Below the pieces are notes generated by a model that saw only the letters and a list, made by a program, of their open reading frames with translations, searched no databases and was not told the DNA's origin. A DNA stretch of 64,000 nt from the NCBI RefSeq assembly GCF_020251205.1, contig NZ_JAIWYX010000004.1, positions 186,001 to 250,000 on the forward strand, in the 5' to 3' direction. Both the position numbers and the translations under genes were made by a program. Numbering within the stretch: the stretch's first letter is position 1; every line of letters begins with the position of its first letter. Shown here piece by piece: positions 40,710 through 48,221 of this stretch. The DNA is from Arthrobacter sp. M4. GTDB taxonomy: Bacteria; Actinomycetota; Actinomycetes; Actinomycetales; Micrococcaceae.

Positions 40710-42411
40710 CCTAGCCTCGGTATTTCATGAGGGCGCAGGTCCTGGGGTGTGTTTAAGCGGCGAAAGGCGCTCCTGAACTGGGAAAATGTTGTTACCACAC
40801 ACCATTTCCGCGCACTTCAAGGGAGCACCTTTCTGGTGAGCAAGTCTACCGGGTTCTATCCGTCTGTCCGTGTTGATTCCGCCGGCTCCGGGGTGGTGTC
40901 CCAGGCTGGCGGGATCGTGCTCACCGAAACAATCCGCGCGACAGGGTTGATGGCAGGGTTGTCCGCGGCGCTGGAGCCCTGGCACAAGCCTTTCGCACGG
41001 CACGATCCGGGCAAGATTCTCACCGATCAGGCCCTGTCGCTGGCCACCGGCGGGGACTGCCTGGCTGACGTCGACCGGCTCCGGACCCAGCCGGAGGTTT
41101 ACGGTTTGGTGGCCTCCGATCCCACGGTCAGCCGGCTGGTCAAGGTGCTCGCCACGGTCAACCCGGCCAAGGCATTGTCCGCGATCAACAAGGCCCGCGC
41201 CGAAGCCCGCGCCCGTGCCTGGTCCGCGGCCGGAGATGCCTCACCCCTGCACAACGCCAGCGCATCGAACCCGGTCGTGATCGACATCGATGCCACGCTC
41301 CTGACCGCCCACTCAGACAAGGAACACGCTCGTCCGACGTGGAAGAAAGGCTATGGCTTCCACCCGCTCGCCGCGTTCATCGACCACGGCACCGAGGGAA
41401 CCGGCGAGCCCCTGGCGATCGTGCTTCGACCGGGGAATGCGGGCGCCAACACCGCCGCCGACCACATCCAGGTCGTCAAGGACGCCCTGAGACAACTCCC
41501 GTCCGGGCACCGGTCCGGGAGGAAGATCATGATCCGCACCGATTCGGCCGGCGGCACGCACGAATTCCTGCACTGGCTCAGCGCAAAGCACCGGAACCTG
41601 GGCTACTCGGTCGGTTTCCCGATCCACGGCGCCGTCGAAAAGGTCCTGCCGCTCATCCCGGACAGGGCGTGGACGCGGGCCTACAACCCCGACGGGGAAG
41701 AGCGCGACGGTGCCTGGGTCGCCGACATCACCGGCATGCTCGAACTCTCGGCATGGCCCAATGGACTACGGGTCATCGTCCGCAAGGAAATCCCGCACCC
41801 CGGCGCGCAGCTGCGCATCACCGACCTCGACGGCATGCGCTACACGGCGTTCGCGACAAACCAGGCCCGCGGACAGCTCGCTGACCTCGAGGTGCGGCAC
41901 CGGCTGCGGGCCCGCTGCGAGGACCGGATCCGGGGCGCCAAGGACACCGGCCTTCAAAACCTGCCCCTGCACTCCTTTGGAGCGAACACGCTCTGGTGCC
42001 ACCTGGTCATGCTCGCCGCCGAGATCACTGCCTGGGCGCAAATGCTTGCCTTCGCCGGAACCAAGGTCAGACGGTGGGAACCCAAAAAACTGAGGGCAAG
42101 GGTCTTCGAGATCGCGGGGAAGGTCAGCCGGCACGCCCGCCTGGTCATCGTGCATCTGGCCACATCAGCTCCCGAAACAACCCTGCTAATGAACGGCCTC
42201 GCCAGACTGAGGACCATCACGCCGCCATAGCCGGCCGGACAGCGACGAATCGACAGAGGAAGAAAAACCCGGGCGGCAGTGGAACCGCCCGCGCCCAACC
42301 GCCACGGTCAGCGGCCGTACCGTCACACCCTCATGCCAGAATCGACCATGTCAGGCAGCCGGTAAGCCCTGGACCCGTCGAAATCCCGCCTCATGAAAGA
42401 TCGAGGCTAGG
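40710..42411 (+). mobile_element. Complete IS1380-type insertion sequence
   Basis: Terminal inverted repeats of 23 bp: left at 40710-40732 beginning CCTAGCCTCGGTATTTCATG, right at 42389-42411, whose complement begins CCTAGCCTCGATCTTTCATG (two mismatches in 23). About 1.7 kb with a single transposase gene, as expected. The flanking bases (TACT left, GCGT right) do not form a target duplication, suggesting recombination after insertion. Confidence 0.88.
40836..42230 (+). CDS. IS1380-family transposase
   Basis: 464-aa DDE transposase. The first catalytic Asp is in NPVVIDIDATLLTAHSDKE, the second in IMIRTDSAGGTHEFLHWL, and the Glu region lies in the C-terminal half. GTG 40836 is the likely start (VSKSTGFYPSVRVDS); the frame extends to 40749 within the left end of the element. 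The gene is uninterrupted, so the element may be active. Confidence 0.9.
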   Translation: MSKSTGFYPSVRVDSAGSGVVSQAGGIVLTETIRATGLMAGLSAALEPWHKPFARHDPGKILTDQALSLATGGDCLADVDRLRTQPEVYGLVASDPTVSRLVKVLATVNPAKALSAINKARAEARARAWSAAGDASPLHNASASNPVVIDIDATLLTAHSDKEHARPTWKKGYGFHPLAAFIDHGTEGTGEPLAIVLRPGNAGANTAADHIQVVKDALRQLPSGHRSGRKIMIRTDSAGGTHEFLHWLSAKHRNLGYSVGFPIHGAVEKVLPLIPDRAWTRAYNPDGEERDGAWVADITGMLELSAWPNGLRVIVRKEIPHPGAQLRITDLDGMRYTAFATNQARGQLADLEVRHRLRARCEDRIRGAKDTGLQNLPLHSFGANTLWCHLVMLAAEITAWAQMLAFAGTKVRRWEPKKLRARVFEIAGKVSRHARLVIVHLATSAPETTLLMNGLARLRTITPP

Positions 42412-42521
42412 GCGTGGTGGCACCAGTTTCTGTTGCCTCAAATCATCGCGGTGTCTGCTGCAGATAACCGACCCCATGATTTGGTACTCGTGGCCGCAAG
42501 GGATTCGGAAGTCGGCACAAT

Positions 42522-42542
42522 GCGCATTTGGGTGCGAATTCT
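42522..42542. repeat. 21-bp dispersed repeat, copy 2
   Basis: Same sequence and orientation as 37903-37923. It lies 111 bp beyond the IS right end; the 42412-42671 stretch around it has no gene. Confidence 0.6.
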
Positions 42543-42671
42543 TTCGGCATCGACCCGGTCTGGGCTGAAAGACAGCGGCCACATTGTCGGAACTTCCTTC
42601 TTCCTACTCCTAGACTAATTCCCAGTTCCAGTCCACCGACTAATGGCCACTCTCCGGGGTCATCGTGAATA

Positions 42672-45419
42672 ATGGGGGTTCTTTTGAAAGCGCGATCTAC
42701 TCCTTTGCCCAATTATCCGTTCAATTGGCCAGCGCCCGTTCGCTTTCTGCTGTGCGCTGTCATGGCATGCCTTCTGATGCTTTCCAGCCTGGCCGCCTCG
42801 AAACCGGCCGTTGCTGTGACGCCCGCCGTCATATCAGGGAAAGTGTTTGTTCCGGCCGGGCAAGACCCCTCTTTGACCATTGTTGACTTTCACAGCTTCA
42901 CGCCAATCCCGCCAGAAGCTGCAAGCGTCCAGCCCGGAGCTGACGGCAATTACACAAGCGCCTCCCTGCCGGCAGGGACATATTGGGTCTCAGTGCGTGC
43001 AAACTTTGCAGATGTAGTGGATGGTGTTTACAGCCCGGATGGATCGGGCCAACGCAGCTACATTGACCTCAGCAGCGGAGGCACACGGACAGGTGTGGAC
43101 ATTACCTTGGAAGCTGCAGGCCACATAACCGGGTCAGTGTCGCTACCAGTCGGCGTAAACCCAGCGGATATTGAGATCTACGCCGCCGGAACTAATGGAG
43201 GCGAGGGAAACGCCTACCTGACAGACGGACATTTCGACATCGGCCACCTAAAGTCCGACACATACACGGTTTCGTTCTTTAGCACGCAAAATTCAGTAGC
43301 CAGCCAGTTTTACAACGGAGTAGCGGCAAAGTCCGCGGCGACGCCAGTCCAAATTGGGACTGGACAGACTGTCCGGAACATTAATGCCGCGCTTACAGTA
43401 CCGGCCACCATCAGTGGACGCCTCACAGGGCCAGATGGCCAGGCCGTGTCCGGGGCAATGGTGGAGGCATTATTCGATCCTGGCAATGGATCTCCGTTGG
43501 CAGGGGTGGTATCAACCGAAACCGACGGCGCAGGCTCATACACTTTCAATAGGCTTGGGGCTGGCAGTTACCGGATCAAATTCCTCTCCAACATTCCAGG
43601 AACAATAATTGAGGAATTTTATGGGCAGACCGATATTGCTCCCACGGGAGTTGCCGTGACGGTGGTCCCCGGGCAGGTGGCCAATTCTATTAACTTCCGG
43701 CTAAAGCGTCCTGCCACAGTGGGAGGGAATGTCTGGGGCAGCCAGTTCTACCCCTCCGTTGATCTGCTGGATATGAACGGGAGGCTCGTCCAACGTACCC
43801 ACTCGGACGGTCGGGGAAGGTTTGGATTCGGCAACATCTATCCCGGCAACTACAGAGTTGCCTTCGCCCGGGAAGACGGTTCCGCCGATGAGGTGCAGTA
43901 CTACGACGGGAAACCCGAATCGGCGGGGATGGGATCCGGCGCGGTGTTGTCCCTCGCCGAAGGAACATCCACCAACCTGAATGGCGCCACGCTGCGGGCT
44001 GGGGGCCGTGTCACAGGTTCCGTCGTCGGACCGGACGGCAAACCGTTGGTCAATGCCATGGTTCAGGCGTTCACCGACGGCGGCGTGCTGGTGGCCCGGA
44101 GCGCAACTACAGACCAGTTTGGCGGGTTCTCGATCAGCGGCCTCAGCACAGGGAATTACAAACTGGTGGCCAATCCAGACGGGCGCCTGCCCGGGATCGG
44201 GAGCATGTACCTCGGAGACACCAGGGACGCTACTGCGGCACGGTCCTTCGCAGCTGCCCCCGGAGCTCTGACCGAAGTCGGTGTTATATCCTACGCTCCC
44301 CCGGCGCCGACGCCGTCGCTGCCTGGCCTTGCTGTCTCCATTCCACCCACGCGGTTCCTGGATACACGGAATACCGCGAAGGTAGGCCCAGGCGGATCGG
44401 TGTCCTTCACCATCGCCGGGGCTAATGGGGTCCCTGCGGATGCCTCGGCGGTCGTTATGAACATCACGGTGACCGAACCCAGTTCGTTCGGTTTTGTCAC
44501 TGCCCACGCGTCGGGCACGCCGAAGCCAAACGCGTCGAACCTGAACTACGCCACCGGGCAGACTGTGCCGAACCTGGCGGTGGTTCCCATCGGTGCTGAC
44601 GGTAAGGTGACCCTCTCCAACACATCATCAGGCAGCGTTCAGCTCATCGCCGACGTGGCCGCCTACTACCGCGGCGGCGTTCCGTCGGTTCCCGGGGCTT
44701 TCCAACCGATTAGTCCAAGCCGATTCCTTGACACGCGCACGGCATCTCGGGTGGGTCCCGGAGGATCTGTGGCGGTCCAAGTGGCAGGAACAGGAGGCGT
44801 TCCCGCCAACGCTGCTGCAGTGGTGATGAATGTGACAGTGACCGAACCTTCATCCTTTGGTTTCATCACCGCCTATGCTTCAGGATCTGCAAAACCCAAC
44901 GCATCCAACGTCAACTACGCGGCAGGACAAACAGTTCCGAACCTCGTGGTAGTGCCCGTGGGTGCCGACGGGAAAGTGATCTTGTCCAATACCTCGTCCG
45001 GTTCGGTGCAAATTATTGGCGACGTGTCCGGGTACTTCTTGCCGGGAACTGCCACCGAACCAGGTGCCTTCGGGAAAATAGCCCCTACGCGCTTCCTGGA
45101 CACCCGTACGTCCTCTGGTCCTGTTGCGGGCGGAAGCCGCGTCTCGTTTGCTGTCGCGGGAGTCAAGGGTGTTCCAGCCAACGTGGCCGGGGTTTGGGTG
45201 AACCTAACAGTCACCGAAACCCAGTCATTCGGGTTCCTGACGGGCTTCGCATCCGGGTCCGCCAAACCGAATGCATCCAACGTGAATTACGCCGGCGGAC
45301 AGACTGTTCCAAACCTGGCTTACCTGCCCGTCGGGGCGGACGGCCGCGTCAGCGTGGCCAACACGTCTTCCGGCACCGCACAAATCATTGCCGATGTTTC
45401 GGGGTATGTGTTGAAGTAG
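42672..45419 (+). CDS. Large secreted surface protein A with three C-terminal FLDTR modules
   Basis: 915 aa. A long signal peptide (FLLCAVMACLLMLSSLAA, cleavage near AVA) is followed by five or six beta-sandwich repeats of the carboxypeptidase-regulatory/Cna-B type (for example VTGSVVGPDGKPLVNAMVQA then FSISGLSTGNYKLVANPDGR). A Pro/Ala linker at about residue 540 leads to three modules of about 115 aa, each opening with P-T/S-RFLDTR, then a VPA(D/N)A-AVV-N-TVTE strand, KPNASN-NYA-GQTVPNL and a D-V-YY/GYF end. The protein stops right after the third. No LPXTG or membrane anchor is seen. Probably a cell-surface or matrix protein; function unknown. Paralog of the 48.2-51.0 kb protein. Confidence 0.82.
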   Translation: MGVLLKARSTPLPNYPFNWPAPVRFLLCAVMACLLMLSSLAASKPAVAVTPAVISGKVFVPAGQDPSLTIVDFHSFTPIPPEAASVQPGADGNYTSASLPAGTYWVSVRANFADVVDGVYSPDGSGQRSYIDLSSGGTRTGVDITLEAAGHITGSVSLPVGVNPADIEIYAAGTNGGEGNAYLTDGHFDIGHLKSDTYTVSFFSTQNSVASQFYNGVAAKSAATPVQIGTGQTVRNINAALTVPATISGRLTGPDGQAVSGAMVEALFDPGNGSPLAGVVSTETDGAGSYTFNRLGAGSYRIKFLSNIPGTIIEEFYGQTDIAPTGVAVTVVPGQVANSINFRLKRPATVGGNVWGSQFYPSVDLLDMNGRLVQRTHSDGRGRFGFGNIYPGNYRVAFAREDGSADEVQYYDGKPESAGMGSGAVLSLAEGTSTNLNGATLRAGGRVTGSVVGPDGKPLVNAMVQAFTDGGVLVARSATTDQFGGFSISGLSTGNYKLVANPDGRLPGIGSMYLGDTRDATAARSFAAAPGALTEVGVISYAPPAPTPSLPGLAVSIPPTRFLDTRNTAKVGPGGSVSFTIAGANGVPADASAVVMNITVTEPSSFGFVTAHASGTPKPNASNLNYATGQTVPNLAVVPIGADGKVTLSNTSSGSVQLIADVAAYYRGGVPSVPGAFQPISPSRFLDTRTASRVGPGGSVAVQVAGTGGVPANAAAVVMNVTVTEPSSFGFITAYASGSAKPNASNVNYAAGQTVPNLVVVPVGADGKVILSNTSSGSVQIIGDVSGYFLPGTATEPGAFGKIAPTRFLDTRTSSGPVAGGSRVSFAVAGVKGVPANVAGVWVNLTVTETQSFGFLTGFASGSAKPNASNVNYAGGQTVPNLAYLPVGADGRVSVANTSSGTAQIIADVSGYVLK

Positions 45420-45465
45420 CCATCCCGTCGACACAGGCAGTGATGTGCTGTAACCGTTCACGCGG

Positions 45466-45501
45466 GCGACCCCGGCCAGGATACTTCCTGGCCGGGGTCG
45501 C
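45466..45501. terminator. Strong bidirectional terminator
   Basis: Perfect 16-bp stem GCGACCCCGGCCAGGA with TACT loop, between the convergent surface-protein genes A and B. Confidence 0.85.
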
Positions 45502-45556
45502 TTGGTTTGCCCGGCTTATCTGCCCGTGACCACATTCAAGGTCGGGCTACCTATTC

Positions 45557-48082
45557 TCAGCGCAGGTAGTAGCCGGAGACGTCCGCTATCAACTGCACAC
45601 TCCCGGAGGACCGGTTGAACAAGGTCACCTTTCCGTCCGCGCCAACCGGAACCGTGACCGAATTCGGCACCGTCTGCCCCTCGGCGAAATTCACATTCGA
45701 CGCATTCGGCCGCGCGGTCCCGGAAGCATACGCGGTGACAAAGCCAAAGGACTTCGCCTCCGTCACCGTCAGGTTGAACACCACCGCCGAAACATCGGCC
45801 GGCACACCATTCACCCCGCCAACCAGAAACGACACCGTCGAATCCGCACCCACCGCAGCCGAAGCGCGCGTATCCAGAAGCCGGGAAGGGCCGATGCCCT
45901 GGAAAGTGCCCGGAGCCGTTGGTGTCCCCGGCAGGTAGTAGCCGGAGACGTCCGCTATCAACTGCACACTCCCGGAGGACCGGTTGAACAAGGTCACCTT
46001 TCCGTCCGCGCCAACCGGAACCGTGACCGAATTCGGCACCGTCTGCCCCTCCGCGAAATTCACATTCGACGCATTCGGCCGCGCGGTCCCGGAAGCATAC
46101 GCGGTGACAAAGCCAAAGGACTTCGCCTCCGTCACCGTCAGGTTGAACACCACCGCCGAAACATCGGCCGGCACACCATTCACCCCGCCAACCTGAAACG
46201 ACACCGTCGAATCCGCACCCACCGCAGCCGAAGCGCGCGTATCCAGAAGCCGGGAAGGGCCGATGCCCTGGAAAGTGCCCGGAGCCGTTGGCGTCCCCGG
46301 CAGGTAGTAGCCGGAGACGTCCGCTATCAACTGCACACTCCCGGAGGACCGGTTGAACAAGGTCACCTTTCCGTCCGCGCCAACCGGAACCGTGACCGAA
46401 TTCGGCACCGTCTGCCCCTCCGCGAAGTTCACATTCGACGCATTCGGCCGCGCGGTCCCGGAAGCATACGCGGTGACAAAGCCAAAGGACTTCGCCTCCG
46501 TCACCGTCAGGTTGAACACCACCGCCGAAACATCGGCCGGCACACCATTCACCCCGCCAACCTGAAACGACACCGTCGAATCCGCACCCACCGCAGCCGA
46601 AGCGCGGGTATCCAACAAACGGGACGGAGATACTGCTATGAGTGATCCGGCGTCTTTGGGCGGCTGGAACACCTTGGGTTCCGTCATAAACGCGTTTGGT
46701 TCTGAATTCTCCGCGCAACCAACGGCGTTACATGGATCGACGACGACATGATAGAAAGTCCCGGGCTTGAGGCCTCCGATGGTGCCACTTCGCGTTCCAT
46801 CTATGGGGACAACCGTCGACATCACCTTCCCGCCCACGGTAGTAGGACTCTCTTCAGCCGTAATTCGATAACCAGTCAGCGGAGAACCTCCGTCAAAGGA
46901 AGGAGCACCCCAAGACAGCGTCAGCGATGTTGTTGTTCGTGACTTCAAGGTGGGGGCATAGATGATCTCCGGCGGCGTTGGTGGAACCTTTATCACAAAG
47001 GGCGGCGAGGCCAATGACGACTGGTAGCCGCTCATCGCTGAGATGGTGATGCTGTACGTTGAGCCGCCGCGTAGGTCAGAGATGGTGGCGCTGGTGGCGT
47101 TGGCTGGCTGATCCACTACCCGGGGAAACTGTACGTCCGTACTGGTCAGTATCAGGCGGTAGGCAGTTACGGACAAACCACGTTCGCGCGCGGGGGACCA
47201 AGAAACAAGAATCTTTCCGTAGCCGGTGGAAACGGCCTGCGGCTGAAACATCTGGGCAGCTGGCTGGGCCTGGATGGCCCGCGCTGTGGCCGGGGCTGTG
47301 GCCAGCTGTATGGTCGAGGTGGTGTAACCCGAATGCACCTCTGTTCCCTTGTTGTAGAGAACTCCGGCCAGGCTGAGATTCGAGAAGTCGCACACCACGT
47401 CAACTTCATTGCACACGTCCACCGTAAGGCCGGACAGGGCGGACGAATAATGCGCCGCAGGATAAGCCGGCAATGCAACAGTTATTCCGTTGCCCGGTTG
47501 AGCATTGCCATAGTTTGGTCTGCCGGAAGTTGCGGTTCGTGCAGGATCTGCAATCATAATTACTCCGGAAATTCGCCAGGCCCAAGAGCTTAGGAACGAG
47601 CTGGTTTGGTTGATGACAAGGGCTCCCTGGGAATAACCGACAAGCACCCATTTCTCGTCTGGACAACGCAGTGCTTCGTCTGACAAGTGATTAATGAGCG
47701 ACACCGTACCGTCTCCGACGGAAGCGAAGTAGTTCCAAGGAGACTGAAGCAATAGCGCTATGGCAAGGTCATCTTTCAATACATCAATTGATGCTGCCGG
47801 GTAGTTCAGAGCCATGCTTCGCACGGTTTTCTTGGATGAAATATTTAGGGAGAGTTCGTCCACGGCGATTTGCACTTCCCTGCCGAACCCGGATTGCCCA
47901 GAGCCGGCAACACCCATGATCAAAACGTCCCGGCAGGTGGGATCCATGGAAGTTGCAGCAGGTAGAGCGGCGCGGCTCACAGTTTCAGCGTGGGCCGGAG
48001 CATTGGCTTGGAAAACAAGTTGCAGAAGAAGAATCAAAGCAGTCAACGCCGTCAGACCGGCGCGACGTTTCCGGAAGCTCAT
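45557..48082 (-). CDS. Secreted cutinase-like esterase fused to FnIII and three FLDTR modules (surface protein B)
   Basis: 841 aa. Signal peptide (LTALTALILLLQLVFQANA), then a cutinase-family alpha/beta hydrolase: CRDVLIMGVAGSGQS, nucleophile Ser in VLVGYSQGALV, Asp in CNEVDVVCDF and His in VHSGYTT. Two fibronectin type III-like domains follow (about residues 280-470), then three 123-aa FLDTR modules. The three modules are nearly identical in DNA, unlike those of proteins A and C. The head could cleave esters of lipids, cutin-like polyesters or acylated polysaccharides; the modules likely keep it at the surface. No good ribosome site is seen upstream of ATG 48082. Confidence 0.85.
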   Translation of the reverse strand: MSFRKRRAGLTALTALILLLQLVFQANAPAHAETVSRAALPAATSMDPTCRDVLIMGVAGSGQSGFGREVQIAVDELSLNISSKKTVRSMALNYPAASIDVLKDDLAIALLLQSPWNYFASVGDGTVSLINHLSDEALRCPDEKWVLVGYSQGALVINQTSSFLSSWAWRISGVIMIADPARTATSGRPNYGNAQPGNGITVALPAYPAAHYSSALSGLTVDVCNEVDVVCDFSNLSLAGVLYNKGTEVHSGYTTSTIQLATAPATARAIQAQPAAQMFQPQAVSTGYGKILVSWSPARERGLSVTAYRLILTSTDVQFPRVVDQPANATSATISDLRGGSTYSITISAMSGYQSSLASPPFVIKVPPTPPEIIYAPTLKSRTTTSLTLSWGAPSFDGGSPLTGYRITAEESPTTVGGKVMSTVVPIDGTRSGTIGGLKPGTFYHVVVDPCNAVGCAENSEPNAFMTEPKVFQPPKDAGSLIAVSPSRLLDTRASAAVGADSTVSFQVGGVNGVPADVSAVVFNLTVTEAKSFGFVTAYASGTARPNASNVNFAEGQTVPNSVTVPVGADGKVTLFNRSSGSVQLIADVSGYYLPGTPTAPGTFQGIGPSRLLDTRASAAVGADSTVSFQVGGVNGVPADVSAVVFNLTVTEAKSFGFVTAYASGTARPNASNVNFAEGQTVPNSVTVPVGADGKVTLFNRSSGSVQLIADVSGYYLPGTPTAPGTFQGIGPSRLLDTRASAAVGADSTVSFLVGGVNGVPADVSAVVFNLTVTEAKSFGFVTAYASGTARPNASNVNFAEGQTVPNSVTVPVGADGKVTLFNRSSGSVQLIADVSGYYLR
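45563..46660 (-). repeat. 369-bp tandem repeat, three near-identical copies
   Basis: The landmark CAGGTAGTAGCCGGAGAC begins at 45563, 45932 and 46301, exactly 369 bp apart. Copies differ at only a few bases (for example an A/T change giving Leu or Gln in one strand). They encode the FLDTR modules of protein B; the distal edge fades near 46610-46660. Confidence 0.93.
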
Positions 48083-48172
48083 AAATAATCGCTTTCGCTG
48101 AGGATGGTTTCAAGGCCAAAGATGGACTCTTCGGAATTTCCTAAGAAATCGTGTGGTGCATGAGGTCCAGAA

Positions 48173-48205
48173 AGACCCGGGTCCCTATCTATGGGACCCG
48201 GGTCT
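48173..48205 (-). terminator. Terminator after surface protein C
   Basis: Perfect 13-bp stem AGACCCGGGTCCC / GGGACCCGGGTCT with a 7-nt loop, 16 bp past the stop. Followed by CTTTCTGG on the minus strand. Confidence 0.85.
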
Positions 48206-48221
48206 GACTAGCTTGGTTGCT

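Noticed and set aside
45516..46718. 400-aa minus frame rich in Gly, Cys and Arg
   Set aside because: An out-of-frame reading of the 369-bp repeats. It repeats only because the DNA repeats.
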